Position numbers and translations under genes: made by a program
Source of the DNA: Clostridia bacterium
GTDB lineage: Bacteria; Bacillota; Clostridia; Lachnospirales; Cellulosilyticaceae
DNA: 64,000 nucleotides
Direction of reading: 5' to 3'
Assembly (NCBI GenBank): GCA_029239755.1
Contig: JARBUI010000015.1
Location: 20,881 to 84,880 of the forward strand
Notes under the pieces: generated by a model
The model's database searches: none
Told to the model about the DNA's origin: nothing
Seen by the model: the letters and a program-made list of their open reading frames with translations, nothing else
Part shown: positions 1-8,658 of the stretch, in pieces
Layout: every line of letters starts with the position of its first letter
Position numbering within the stretch: position 1 is the first letter of the stretch

Positions 1-1
1 T

Positions 2-205
2 TATTATCTAGCTGAAGAAATAGTAGAAAAGAATCCTATTTTACATCAGTACATCGGTGAAAAGCTAAAAGGTGTGGACTCAAAAATGATGCCGCATACT
101 GAGTTTAAAACATTCACTAAAGAGGTAAAGTTCGCCATCAGAACAGGTGAATTCACTCCTTATCCCAATATCATTTTAACAGCAGGCGTTGCTTTCCCAG
201 CTTAA
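2..205 (+). CDS. rbsD: D-ribose pyranase RbsD, C-terminal part
   Basis: The frame is open from the window edge and gives the last 67 residues. It runs from a segment beginning YYLAEEIVEKNP to a tail containing AIRTGEFTPYPNIIL and ending in GVAFPA. The RTGExTPYxNIIL signature is typical of the RbsD family, which interconverts pyranose and furanose forms of ribose in the cytoplasm before ribokinase. The start lies outside the window. It is followed by a strong hairpin, so it is the last gene of an upstream, presumably ribose-uptake, operon unrelated to the uronate genes. The family match is from memory of E. coli RbsD. Confidence 0.85.
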   Translation, partial: YYLAEEIVEKNPILHQYIGEKLKGVDSKMMPHTEFKTFTKEVKFAIRTGEFTPYPNIILTAGVAFPA

Positions 206-240
206 AAGCTAGATCCTATCTATTTTATATAAAAAAATTA

Positions 241-300
241 AATACAGCCAGGCAGCAACTAAAATTAAGAGATAAAGTTGCTGCCTGGCTGTATTGGTTT
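241..300 (+). terminator. Intrinsic terminator after rbsD
   Basis: Bases 241-260 and 276-295 form a perfect 20-bp inverted repeat around a 15-base loop. Only a short T run (298-300) follows. An A/T-rich stretch lies on the other side, so it may also work in reverse. It ends the upstream operon. Confidence 0.85.
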
Positions 301-366
301 ATAACCTAGAAAAGCATAGCCGCATAGATAAGATCTAGATAGATATTTAGACAAAGCATTAATGGA

Positions 367-383
367 ATTTCATTATATGAAAT
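367..383. promoter_or_regulatory. Upstream KdgR/IclR-type operator
   Basis: The 17-bp perfect palindrome ATTTCATTATATGAAAT lies about 26 bp upstream of the kduI -35 box. It shares the arms TTTCAT/ATGAAA and the 3-base spacer with the site at 457-471. A regulator dimer such as the IclR protein encoded at 2239-3009 probably binds it. That assignment is inference. Confidence 0.65.
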
Positions 384-408
384 GATAAAACATAAAATGA
401 AATAAATG

Positions 409-437
409 TTGACTATTTGATTAGGTAAGCGTATAAT
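409..437 (+). promoter_or_regulatory. Sigma-A promoter of kduI-kduD
   Basis: TTGACT at 409-414 and TATAAT at 432-437 are separated by exactly 17 bp, a near-perfect housekeeping promoter. Transcription should start near 444, so the operator at 457-471 lies in the early transcribed region, a position typical of repression by roadblock. Confidence 0.85.
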
Positions 438-456
438 AACTATATAAGAAACACAA

Positions 457-471
457 TTTCATATAATGAAA
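457..471. promoter_or_regulatory. Downstream KdgR/IclR-type operator
   Basis: The palindrome TTTCATATAATGAAA has the same arms as the site at 367-383 and sits between the predicted transcription start and the kduI ribosome binding site. Two sites about 90 bp apart around one promoter would allow cooperative repression or looping. Confidence 0.7.
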
Positions 472-487
472 CAAGGGGGATTTGTAC

Positions 488-1330
488 ATGGATATTCGTT
501 ACGGAGCTAATCAAAAAGATGCTAAATATTACACTACAGAAGAGCTAAGAGAGGAATTCTTAGTTGAAAACCTATTTATAGCAGGTGAAAAAAATATGGT
601 ATATAGCCATATTGATAGAATTATCGTTGGGGGTGTAACACCTACTGATAAAGCTATTGAGCTTGCAGATGGGGTAGACACAATGAAAGAGTTAGGAACA
701 AATTCTTTTCTAGAAAGAAGAGAGCTTGGTATCATTAACATCGGAGCTGCGGGTAAAGTAGTAGTTGATGGAGTAGAGTACAATCTTGGCAATAAAGATG
801 CTTTATATGTAGGAAAAGAAACAGCTAAAGTAGAATTTGTAAGTGATGACGCAGCAAATCCAGCTAAGTTCTACCTTAACAGCGCGCCAGCACATACTGT
901 ATACCCAACAAAACATGTAAGCATGAAAGATGCTAGAAAAGTTACTTTAGGAGATCAGGCTACTGCAAATAAAAGAACTATATTCCAGCTTCTTCATCCA
1001 GATGTATTACAGAGCTGTCAGTTAATGATGGGACTTACTATGTTAGAAGAAGGAAGCGTATGGAATACAATGCCTTCTCATACCCATGAACGAAGAATGG
1101 AAGTTTACTTATACTTTGATATAGCGGATGACTCAGTCGTATTCCACTACATGGGAGAACCAACACAAACACGTCATATTGTTATGCAAAATGAGCAAGC
1201 TGTTATTTCACCTAGCTGGTCTATTCACTCAGGATGTGGAACTAAAAACTATACGTTTATATGGGGTATGGTCGGAGAAAATAAAACATTCGATGATATG
1301 GATCATATTAAAACACCAGATTTAAGATAA
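488..1330 (+). CDS. kduI: 5-dehydro-4-deoxy-D-glucuronate isomerase KduI
   Basis: This 280-residue cytoplasmic enzyme converts 5-keto-4-deoxyuronate (from unsaturated galacturonate) to 2,5-diketo-3-deoxygluconate. The length and whole sequence follow E. coli KduI, including EFLVENLF near the N terminus, [40 protein letters not shown] with the His/His/Glu metal ligands, and SPSWSIHSG with the fourth ligand His. The ATG at 488 lies 7 bases after AAGGGGGA. An in-frame TTG at 482 lies too close to that site. kduD follows after 25 bases, so the two form an operon under the promoter at 409-437. Confidence 0.96.
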   Translation: MDIRYGANQKDAKYYTTEELREEFLVENLFIAGEKNMVYSHIDRIIVGGVTPTDKAIELADGVDTMKELGTNSFLERRELGIINIGAAGKVVVDGVEYNLGNKDALYVGKETAKVEFVSDDAANPAKFYLNSAPAHTVYPTKHVSMKDARKVTLGDQATANKRTIFQLLHPDVLQSCQLMMGLTMLEEGSVWNTMPSHTHERRMEVYLYFDIADDSVVFHYMGEPTQTRHIVMQNEQAVISPSWSIHSGCGTKNYTFIWGMVGENKTFDDMDHIKTPDLR

Positions 1331-1355
1331 TCAAACTATTGAAGGAGCGATGAAT

Positions 1356-2123
1356 ATGAATAATATATTAAATAAGTTTTCACTTGAAGGCAAAGTAGCT
1401 ATCGTAACAGGAGCTTCAACGGGACTTGGACAAGGGATTTCATTAGGACTTGCTAGTGCAGGTGCAAATATTGTAGGGGTTGACTATGTTGAAATGCCGG
1501 AAACAGAAGAAAAAGTTAAAGCATTAGGCAAAGACTTTTTAGGCGTAACAGCTAACCTGCTTTCAATAGAACCAGTACAAGGCATTATTGATCAGGCTGT
1601 AGCCAAATTTGGCAAGGTAGATATACTTGTTAATAATGCGGGTATTATCAGACGCTGTGATGCGATAGACTTTACAGAAAAAGATTGGGATGATGTTATG
1701 AACATCAATATCAAAACTGTATTTTTCTTTGCACAGGCTGCAGCAAAACAATTCATTAAACAAAACAGCGGCGGCAAAATTATTAATATTGCTTCTATGT
1801 TATCTTACCAAGGGGGGATCAGAGTACCTTCTTATACATCAAGCAAAAGTGGCGTTATGGGTGTAACAAGAGCCTTAGCTAATGAATGGGCGAAACACAA
1901 TATTAATGTTAATGCAATCGCACCAGGGTACATGGCAACTAATAACACAACCGCATTAAGAGATGATGCAGATAGAAGTGCAAGCATATTAGAGAGAATT
2001 CCAGCAGGTCGTTGGGGAACACCAGACGATGTATCTGCACCAGCAGTATTTTTAGCATCAGAGGCATCAGACTATATTAATGGTTATACTGTAGCAGTAG
2101 ATGGCGGCTGGTTAGCAAGATAA
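1356..2123 (+). CDS. kduD: 2-dehydro-3-deoxy-D-gluconate 5-dehydrogenase KduD
   Basis: This short-chain dehydrogenase of 255 residues reduces 2,5-diketo-3-deoxygluconate to KDG with NAD(P)H. It has the Rossmann motif TGASTGLGQG near residue 18, NNAG near 90, and a catalytic Ser-Tyr-Lys triad in SMLSYQGG and SYTSSKSG. It ends in the family's usual VDGGWLAR. Two in-frame ATGs exist. The one at 1356 has 8 bases of spacing from AAGGAG and is preferred; the one at 1350 has only 2. It is the second gene of the kduID operon and is followed directly by a terminator. Confidence 0.95.
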   Translation: MNNILNKFSLEGKVAIVTGASTGLGQGISLGLASAGANIVGVDYVEMPETEEKVKALGKDFLGVTANLLSIEPVQGIIDQAVAKFGKVDILVNNAGIIRRCDAIDFTEKDWDDVMNINIKTVFFFAQAAAKQFIKQNSGGKIINIASMLSYQGGIRVPSYTSSKSGVMGVTRALANEWAKHNINVNAIAPGYMATNNTTALRDDADRSASILERIPAGRWGTPDDVSAPAVFLASEASDYINGYTVAVDGGWLAR

Positions 2124-2144
2124 ATAAGGGTGAATAAATAGCTT

Positions 2145-2183
2145 AACAAGGCTGACAAAACGATTTGTCAGCCTTGTTGTTTT
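2145..2183 (+). terminator. Terminator of the kduID operon
   Basis: A perfect 15-bp stem (2145-2159 with 2164-2178) closes a 4-base loop and is followed by GTTTT. It isolates kduID from the IclR gene. Confidence 0.9.
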
Positions 2184-2238
2184 GAAAAAGTTCCTATATT
2201 ATAATAGATATAAATAATAAAGAAAGATAGGTTATACC

Positions 2239-3009
2239 ATGGCTAAAGGCACACTTCAAACTGTAGACCGGGCGCTGCAGCTCTTAGAGATTGTATCGGA
2301 GTATCCGCAAGGGCTGTCTACAAAAGAGTTAGAGAATTTATTGGAGCTTAATAAAGTTACAACACACAGGCTGCTGGCAACTTTAGAAAATAGAGGTTTT
2401 TTGGAAAGAAGGGGAAGTAATTATATTGTAGGTCTTAAAATGGTTGAATTAAGCAGCATGAAACTTAACAATATAGAACTTAAAACAGAAGCGGATCCGT
2501 ATCTTAGACAACTCGTCAACATTTTAAAACTGCCTGTTCAAATGGCTATTTGTGAGCAATCAGAAGCTATCTTTATTGAAAAGATTCAGACTGTTAATAG
2601 CTTCAGAATGTACTGTCAAATAGGAAAAAGAATTCCTTTATATTGCTCGGGTGTAGGTAAAGTCTTACTTATGCAGGAAGAAGATGAGACTATCCTTGCT
2701 AAACTTTCTAAAATAACTTTTGAAAAATTTACACCGAACACTTTAGAAACACCTATGCAGGTTTTAGAAGAAATTAGAGTGGCGAGAAAAAATGGGTATG
2801 CTATAGATAATGCAGAGCACGAAAGCGATATTTTTTGCATAGCGGCACCTATTTACGACTATAGAGGAAAGATTATTGCAGCTATTAGTATCGCAGGAGA
2901 AAGCAAGACATTTATAGAACAGCCAACAGATGAGTGTATCACTCTAGTAAAACAAACAGCAATGGACATATCTGCAAGATTGGGATATAAAATCACAGGC
3001 AGGCCTTAA
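2239..3009 (+). CDS. IclR-family transcriptional regulator (KdgR-like)
   Basis: This 256-residue DNA-binding regulator has an N-terminal winged helix-turn-helix (about residues 5-62, including LSTKELENLLELNKVTTHRLL) and a C-terminal IclR effector domain (about 75-250). The latter includes the family's IPLYCSGVGKVLL and GYAIDNAEHESDIFCIAAPI stretches. KdgR, the pectin regulator of enterobacteria, belongs to this family and responds to KDG. Its position just after kduID, with palindromic operators before kduI, suggests the same role. That is inference. The Shine-Dalgarno site before ATG 2239 is weak (ATAGGT). No copy of the TTTCAT/ATGAAA operator is seen before its own gene. Confidence 0.88.
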   Translation: MAKGTLQTVDRALQLLEIVSEYPQGLSTKELENLLELNKVTTHRLLATLENRGFLERRGSNYIVGLKMVELSSMKLNNIELKTEADPYLRQLVNILKLPVQMAICEQSEAIFIEKIQTVNSFRMYCQIGKRIPLYCSGVGKVLLMQEEDETILAKLSKITFEKFTPNTLETPMQVLEEIRVARKNGYAIDNAEHESDIFCIAAPIYDYRGKIIAAISIAGESKTFIEQPTDECITLVKQTAMDISARLGYKITGRP

Positions 3010-3024
3010 ACGGCCTGCCTTTTT
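2997..3024 (+). terminator. Terminator overlapping the IclR stop codon
   Basis: The 9-bp stem AGGCAGGCC/GGCCTGCCT (2997-3005 with 3012-3020) is followed by TTTT. The TAA stop of the regulator lies in its loop, so the last codons form half of the hairpin. Confidence 0.9.
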
Positions 3025-3030
3025 CTAATT

Positions 3031-3059
3031 TTGACACTTGTTTAAATTGAATATATAAT
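3031..3059 (+). promoter_or_regulatory. Sigma-A promoter of the sensor kinase operon
   Basis: TTGACA at 3031-3036 and TATAAT at 3054-3059 have exactly 17 bp between them, a full consensus match. It sits 7 bases after the previous terminator and about 100 bases before the sensor kinase gene. Confidence 0.85.
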
Positions 3060-3159
3060 TATTATACAGGTATAGAGTTATGTTGTTTATGTACAATAGT
3101 ATATAAGAGGTTAACTTTATATCCAGAACATAACTTTTATATTGAAAGGACTATCTACA

Positions 3160-4656
3160 ATGATAAGCTTTAAAGATTTCTGGCTGCATTTATCAATAAA
3201 AATTAAACTTTTGACATATTTTTTTATTGTCATTGCGATGATAAGCCTTTTTAACTTATATTTAAATAATAATAACTATACGATTATTGATCAGTTTGAT
3301 GCTACTATGACTAATTATTATAGTATTAATCGTCTATTAGTCTTTACTGAAGAAAACAAGAAATCTGTTACAAAGTATTTGCGTGAGAAAACAGAACAAG
3401 ATAAAGTGAACTATGAACTTCAAAAAAAGGAAATCATGAGGCTTATTTCACAACTTGAACACAGGTTAGTTTCATTAGATGCATATTTTATTATCAATGC
3501 AATAAAGAATTCATCAGAGGTTATGTATGGGAAATGGGATCAAGCTATAGAGGAACGGGGTCAAAATATCTCGACATACTTTAATGCGTATTATGAAGGT
3601 GAGCGTATTGGGCAATATATGAATACCTATGTTGAGGATTTACTTTATATAAGTTTACAAGAAGGTAATGAACTCTACAATAAATTAGCTAAAGAAGCAC
3701 AAATCATGAGGCAGATCTCAATTCTTCTTATTATATTTAGTGCCTTTTTTGCCATGTTTATTGGTTTCCTATTTGTTAATTCATTTATTAATCCAATCAA
3801 AAAATTAGCAGATACATCCATGCGTATTTCCGCGGGAGACTTAGAGGTTGAAGAAGTAACGATTGTGTCAAAAGATGAAGTCGGCATACTAGCTGATTCA
3901 TTTAACACTATGAGTTTAAGTATTCAGCGCTATGTTAATGATTTAAAAGAAAAGGTGGTTATCGAAAAACGACTTCATGAAGAAGAATTAGAAGTGGTGC
4001 GAATGGAACAACTTCTCAAAACTTCTCAGTTTGAAGCCCTGCAGTCTCAGATCAATCCACATTTTCTATTTAATACCTTAAATACCATATCAAGAACAGC
4101 TATGTTTGAAGAAGCAGGAGATACACTAAAGCTGATACAAGCCTTATCTAACCTTTTTAGGTATAAGCTAAGGAATCAAGCGGCAGTTATTCCTCTAAAA
4201 GAAGAATTGTGGATGGCGAAGGAGTATATTTATTTACAAAAGTCTAGATTTAAAGAGCGATTAACCTATGAAATCATAGTCGATGAAAGGTATCAAATGG
4301 TCAGTGTCCCCATTTTTATGTTACAGCCAATTATAGAAAATGCTATTATTCATGGTATTGAACATAAAGTAGAGGGGGGGAAACTACGTATAAAAGTTAC
4401 GAGCAGGTATATTGATAAAAAAGAGATCATTATGCTTAGAATAACAGATACAGGAGTTGGCATGAGTAAAAAACGGCTTGAAGAAGTTTTAAGTTTCAAA
4501 GATAGTTCTCACCGCAGTATTGGTGTCAGCAATGTTTATCATCGATTTATGATGATGTACAATCAGCAAGGGAGCTTTAAAATGATGAGCAAAGAGGGCT
4601 TTGGTACCTGTACGGAATTTAAGTTTGAAAGGAATGAACTTGATGGAAAAATATAA
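3160..4656 (+). CDS. YesM-type sensor histidine kinase
   Basis: This membrane kinase of 498 residues has a transmembrane segment at about 14-36, an external sensor region to about 185 without a clear known fold, a second transmembrane segment at about 186-208, a HAMP linker, and a His_kinase/HATPase_c module. The phosphorylated His is near residue 301 in QSQINPHFLFNTLN, the N box is QPIIENAIIHGIEH and the G box is DTGVGMS. The start is ATG 3160, 9 bases after GAAAGGA; an in-frame TTG at 3142 precedes that site. The response regulator gene overlaps its end by 14 bases. It probably senses uronate through the binding protein encoded at 6216-7214 (inference). Confidence 0.92.
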   Translation: MISFKDFWLHLSIKIKLLTYFFIVIAMISLFNLYLNNNNYTIIDQFDATMTNYYSINRLLVFTEENKKSVTKYLREKTEQDKVNYELQKKEIMRLISQLEHRLVSLDAYFIINAIKNSSEVMYGKWDQAIEERGQNISTYFNAYYEGERIGQYMNTYVEDLLYISLQEGNELYNKLAKEAQIMRQISILLIIFSAFFAMFIGFLFVNSFINPIKKLADTSMRISAGDLEVEEVTIVSKDEVGILADSFNTMSLSIQRYVNDLKEKVVIEKRLHEEELEVVRMEQLLKTSQFEALQSQINPHFLFNTLNTISRTAMFEEAGDTLKLIQALSNLFRYKLRNQAAVIPLKEELWMAKEYIYLQKSRFKERLTYEIIVDERYQMVSVPIFMLQPIIENAIIHGIEHKVEGGKLRIKVTSRYIDKKEIIMLRITDTGVGMSKKRLEEVLSFKDSSHRSIGVSNVYHRFMMMYNQQGSFKMMSKEGFGTCTEFKFERNELDGKI

Positions 4657-6229
4657 GATACTCATTGTTGATGATGAATCTATTGAGCGGGATGCTATTA
4701 AGTTTATATTAAAAAAAGAAGCACCATTTGAATTTGAACTTTTTGAAGCAGTAAATGGACAGGATGCTATTTCAAATGCTGCACTTCATTCACCTGATAT
4801 TATTTTAATGGATATTCAGATGCCAGGACTTAATGGGATTGAAGCTACCAAAGTTATAAAAAAGATATTGCAGGATAGTAAGATTATTTTTCTCACAGCC
4901 TATGATCAGTTTGACTATGCCCATGAAGCCATAAAATTGGGTGTTCAGGACTTTATTCTAAAACCTGCAACGAATGAACGTTTTATAGAGGTTATTAGGA
5001 AAACGGTTGAGGTTCTTAAATCTGAAAAAGAACAAAAGCTGCGTAAAGAAGAAATGAAGTCCAAACTTGAGCAAGTCACTAAGTATTTAGAAAATGAATT
5101 TCTTACCTCTCTTATTAATGGAGATATTGAGGAGGGTCAAGGTAAAGAGTACTTAGAATTTAACAGAGTCAATTTTAAATGGGGAATGGGCATTGTTATT
5201 AGTACAAAAGCAGATCCGGAAGCCGTACCATCTATGCTGCGCTTACAAATGCTTAGAAAAAGGTTTTTAGAAAAATTAGAGACGAGACTTAATATGATGG
5301 TAAATCATAAATATTCCATTATACTTAAAGATTATATTTATCTTTTCGTTTTAGGAGATACCCAAAATGAACTTCTGCAAGTTCAGCAAAAAATCAGAGA
5401 AGCCATTAATGAAATAAGTACTTCTTTTGCCAAAGAGCATCAATTTTATGCTGATTTTGGTATTGGAGACCCATGCAATAAGCTCGACTGTTTGTGGAAA
5501 TCTTTTTGGTCCGCAAAGGGGAATTGCAATAAACGCCAGCCTATAAAAGAGTCTATAAGCGAGCAGCATTTAAAGGCTTTGGTTAAAAGTTTAAATGATC
5601 AAGATGAAGCCAGCTTTACCCGCTATATTGAACTTGTTTTTAATGATATTTCTCAACCCTCACAAACGATTGAGCATTTGCGTATCAAACTCTATGAGCA
5701 GTTTATTCTTATCAGGGACTGGCTTTCTGATAAAATCCTTGACGCCCCGCTGCATACCTTCGATCTTTTTAACCAAACCATGCAAATTAACACTGAACAT
5801 GAGGCGAAATGCTTACTAAGGGACTTTTGTCATCAATATATGGAGAAGATTAATAAGCAAAAAACAGATAAGTCTTCCATTATTTTAGATCAACTGATTG
5901 TTTATATTAATATGCACTACGCAGAAAACCTAACCCTCGATCAGCTTTCTTCTGTATGTTATTTAAGTCCAAGCTATATTAGTAAGGTGTTTAAAAAACA
6001 TCTTAATACTAACTTTATTGATTATTTAAGCTCGGTGAGAATTAGAGTTGCCAAACGTTTAATGAAAAATCCAGAACTTTCTATGAAGGAAATCAGCTCT
6101 GAAATAGGATATGTTGATCCGAATTATTTTACAAGAGTTTTTAAAAAGTATGAAGGCATAACACCTTCGGAATATCGCAGCAAGTTTTATGCTTATGAGA
6201 GTTTCCAAAAGGGGGATGAAGACAATTAA
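4643..6229 (+). CDS. YesN/AraC-type response regulator
   Basis: This 528-residue regulator pairs with the kinase just upstream. The receiver domain (about 1-120) has acidic residues Asp10 and Asp11, the phosphoacceptor Asp57 in DIILMDIQMPG, and Lys107 in FILKPA. A long middle region links to a C-terminal AraC double helix-turn-helix (about 425-520, with YLSPSYISKVFKKH and EIGYVDPNYFTRVFKKYEGITPSEYR). The preferred start is ATG 4643, 9 bases after GAAAGGA, inside the end of the kinase gene. Its likely target is the TRAP operon starting at 7491. That promoter region lacks a good -35 box, which fits an activator-dependent promoter. Confidence 0.92.
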   Translation: MEKYKILIVDDESIERDAIKFILKKEAPFEFELFEAVNGQDAISNAALHSPDIILMDIQMPGLNGIEATKVIKKILQDSKIIFLTAYDQFDYAHEAIKLGVQDFILKPATNERFIEVIRKTVEVLKSEKEQKLRKEEMKSKLEQVTKYLENEFLTSLINGDIEEGQGKEYLEFNRVNFKWGMGIVISTKADPEAVPSMLRLQMLRKRFLEKLETRLNMMVNHKYSIILKDYIYLFVLGDTQNELLQVQQKIREAINEISTSFAKEHQFYADFGIGDPCNKLDCLWKSFWSAKGNCNKRQPIKESISEQHLKALVKSLNDQDEASFTRYIELVFNDISQPSQTIEHLRIKLYEQFILIRDWLSDKILDAPLHTFDLFNQTMQINTEHEAKCLLRDFCHQYMEKINKQKTDKSSIILDQLIVYINMHYAENLTLDQLSSVCYLSPSYISKVFKKHLNTNFIDYLSSVRIRVAKRLMKNPELSMKEISSEIGYVDPNYFTRVFKKYEGITPSEYRSKFYAYESFQKGDEDN

Positions 6230-7214
6230 AAGGTTAATCATAGTCGTAATAGGGCTTTTAATTTTTGGGGGCTGTCAAAGCCACATATCTAAACAAGAAA
6301 AAAGTAAACCGGCAGTCTATTTTAGATTAGCGGAGATTCATCCTCCAGATCATCCAACAACCCAAGCGGATAACGAATTTGCACGCTTAGTACAAGAAAG
6401 AACAAACGGGCGTGTTGTTATTAAAGTTTATGATAGTCAAAAGCTGGGTCCTGAAATGGAAGTTTTAGATCAAATTCAGTTTGGGGCTATAGACTTTGCT
6501 AGAGTAAGTACGGGAACAGTAGCAGAAATTTCTCCTCAGCTTAATGTGCTTCAGCTTCCTTACATTTATCGAGATAGTTACCATATGTGGCGGGTATTAA
6601 ACAGTGAGGTAGGCGATTTTTTCCTAGAAAGTATTAAAGATAAAAAGCTTATTGGCCTAACTTGGTATGATGCGGGGGCGCGCAATTTTTATAATAGCGT
6701 AAGAGAAATAAGGAACCTAGATGATTTGGAAGGACTGAAGGTCAGGGTTATGGAGAGTCAGCTTTTGGTAGATATGGCAAAAGCCTTGGGGACATACGTT
6801 ATCCCTATGTCTTATGGAGAAGTATATAGTGCTATGCAAAGGGGCGTTATTGATGCTGCAGAAAATAATTATCCTAGTTATGATACCTCTCTCCATTATG
6901 AAGTTGCAAAATATTATACGGTAGATGAGCATGTAAGAATACCAGAAATATTAATTGCGAGCCAAAAAATACAAGATCGTATAGCAGAGGCAGATTTAGA
7001 AATCATTAAAGCCTGTGCCAAGGAATCTCAAGCGTTTCAAAGAGAAAAATGGCTTATCAAGGAAAAAGAATCCGAACTGAAGCTGAAAAAGGCTGGCGTT
7101 ATCATAACTGAGATAGAAAGCCGTAGTGAGTTTGAAGAAGCTGTCAGGCCCCTGTATGACCAATATGCCAGCAGCTACTTAGAGATTATTAAGCAAATTC
7201 AAGAGATGGAATAA
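6216..7214 (+). CDS. TRAP-type (DctP-family) binding lipoprotein in the sensor operon
   Basis: This predicted lipoprotein of 332 residues starts MKTIKRLIIVVIGLLIFGGC. It has the DctP fold's landmarks: the basic FARLVQERTNGRVVIKVYDSQKLG stretch, LQLPYIYRD, the carboxylate-binding LKVRVMESQLLVDMAKALG and the GEVYSAMQRGVIDAAENN signature. It overlaps the regulator's end by 14 bases, the same overlap as between kinase and regulator, so all three are co-translated. There are no TRAP membrane genes beside it in this operon, so it probably presents ligand to the kinase rather than to a transporter (inference). ATG 6216 follows AAAAGGGGG with almost no spacing. ATG 6195 is an alternative start without a Shine-Dalgarno site. 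Confidence 0.85.
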   Translation: MKTIKRLIIVVIGLLIFGGCQSHISKQEKSKPAVYFRLAEIHPPDHPTTQADNEFARLVQERTNGRVVIKVYDSQKLGPEMEVLDQIQFGAIDFARVSTGTVAEISPQLNVLQLPYIYRDSYHMWRVLNSEVGDFFLESIKDKKLIGLTWYDAGARNFYNSVREIRNLDDLEGLKVRVMESQLLVDMAKALGTYVIPMSYGEVYSAMQRGVIDAAENNYPSYDTSLHYEVAKYYTVDEHVRIPEILIASQKIQDRIAEADLEIIKACAKESQAFQREKWLIKEKESELKLKKAGVIITEIESRSEFEEAVRPLYDQYASSYLEIIKQIQEME

Positions 7215-7490
7215 TATAAGTCTTTGGACGAAATAATGCTATTATTGCAAGATCGTCTTGCTGTAGTTTAAGAAATAGCAGGCTGTTTTTAAAAGTATAT
7301 AAGATAGTCATGCTGATAACCAGATTATTTATTGTGGGCTAAAAACATTTTTTGTATCATAAGTATATAAGCTAGAACATTGGTGTTTAATTATTGAATA
7401 AACAGCAGTGTTTTGTGGAAGACTTCAGTTGTAATGTAACAGAGTTATATTAAACAACAAGTTTATCCGTATATTTATAGGAGGGGTAGT
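7215..7490. promoter_or_regulatory. Control region of the first TRAP operon
   Basis: These 276 bases have no gene. Two direct repeats, AGTATATAAGATAG at 7294-7307 and AGTATATAAGCTAG at 7362-7375, lie 68 bp apart. A related AGTATATAAGAGG occurs at 3098-3110 before the sensor kinase gene. No good -35/-10 pair is visible, which suggests a promoter needing an activator such as the response regulator at 4643-6229. The binding role is inference. Confidence 0.4.
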
Positions 7491-8573
7491 ATGAATAAGA
7501 AAATAGCAGCAATATTATTAAGTGGTTTATTAGCAGTTTCATTTTCAGGTTGTGGTCTGAAATCACCAGAGGCACCAGCACCAACGGCGCCAGCAGCAAC
7601 AGAAGAAGCAAAGCCAGAAGAAACAAAGCCAGCAGAAGAGGCAACAGCAGCAGAACCAGAGGTTACTCTTGTATATGCAGAAGTTAATCCACTAGATACT
7701 ATTGTTGGACAAACAGATACTTTCTTCCAAGAAAAAGTTGCAGAACTTTCAGGTGGAAAGATTAAGATTGATGTTCAGGCAAGCGGCGTTTTAGGATCAG
7801 AAAATGATGTACTTGATGCTATGCTTGGCGGAGGCGGAACAATTGATATGTCTCGTATCTCAGCGTTTGGTCTTACAAGCTACGGCGGAGAAAAATCAAA
7901 ATTGCTTTCTATTCCTTATACATTTGTAAACCGTGAGCATTTCTGGAATTTTGCTACATCTGATTTAGCACCTGAATTCCTTGTAGAGCCACATGAGAAT
8001 GGCAGCGGTGTAAGAGGTTTATTCTATGGAGAAGAAGGTTTTCGTCATTTCTTTACAGTTAAACCAGTTAACAAACTTGAAGATTTAAAAGGTATGAAAC
8101 TTAGAGTAGCAAATGACCCTATCATGAATGGTATGGTAGAAGGACTTGGTGCTTCACCTACAGTTGTATCTTTCGGTGAACTTTATTCTGCACTTCAAAC
8201 AGGGGTAGTAGATGGTGCAGAGCAACCTATCGCTAACTACAAATCAAATGCATTCCAAGAAGTTGCACCAAACATGATTCTTGATGGTCATACACTTGGC
8301 GCAATCCAAGTAATTATTACAGATGAGGCTTGGGATGGACTTACAGAAGAGCAACAAAAGATTCTTATGGAAGCTGGTAAATTAGCATCAGAATTTAACA
8401 GACAAATTTCTGAAGAAGCTGAAAATAAAGTATTAGAAGAGTTAAAAGCAGGCGGTACTAATATTGTAGAAGTTAAGGACATCGCACCTTGGCAAGCAGC
8501 AGTTAAAGCTACAATTGAGTCTGCATCAAAAGACAATGCTGAACTGTATCAAAAAATTCTTGACATGAAATAA
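7491..8573 (+). CDS. dctP: TRAP transporter substrate-binding lipoprotein DctP
   Basis: This 360-residue extracytoplasmic binding protein has a lipoprotein signal peptide ending SFSGCG (Cys near 21), followed by an Ala/Pro/Glu-rich linker. The DctP domain contains VNPLDTIVGQTDTFFQEKV, LEDLKGMKLRVANDPIMNGMVEGLGASP with the conserved Arg that pairs with the ligand carboxylate, and the GELYSALQTGVVDGAEQP signature. TRAP transporters usually carry organic acids, and in this setting uronates are likely (inference). AGGAGGGG precedes ATG 7491. dctQ and dctM follow after a hairpin. Confidence 0.94.
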   Translation: MNKKIAAILLSGLLAVSFSGCGLKSPEAPAPTAPAATEEAKPEETKPAEEATAAEPEVTLVYAEVNPLDTIVGQTDTFFQEKVAELSGGKIKIDVQASGVLGSENDVLDAMLGGGGTIDMSRISAFGLTSYGGEKSKLLSIPYTFVNREHFWNFATSDLAPEFLVEPHENGSGVRGLFYGEEGFRHFFTVKPVNKLEDLKGMKLRVANDPIMNGMVEGLGASPTVVSFGELYSALQTGVVDGAEQPIANYKSNAFQEVAPNMILDGHTLGAIQVIITDEAWDGLTEEQQKILMEAGKLASEFNRQISEEAENKVLEELKAGGTNIVEVKDIAPWQAAVKATIESASKDNAELYQKILDMK

Positions 8574-8605
8574 GATTTACAAGCAGTATTATAGGCTGTT
8601 TTTAT

Positions 8606-8645
8606 AGGCACAGAGGAGGATCAAAACCTTTGTGTCTAAATTTTT
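8606..8645 (+). terminator. Attenuator hairpin between dctP and dctQ
   Basis: An 11-bp stem with two G-U pairs (8606-8616 with 8627-8637) is followed by AAATTTTT. Such a hairpin after a binding-protein gene usually lowers expression of the membrane subunits and stabilises the upstream message. Here that is inference from position. Confidence 0.6.
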
Positions 8646-8658
8646 AAGGAGGTAAGAT

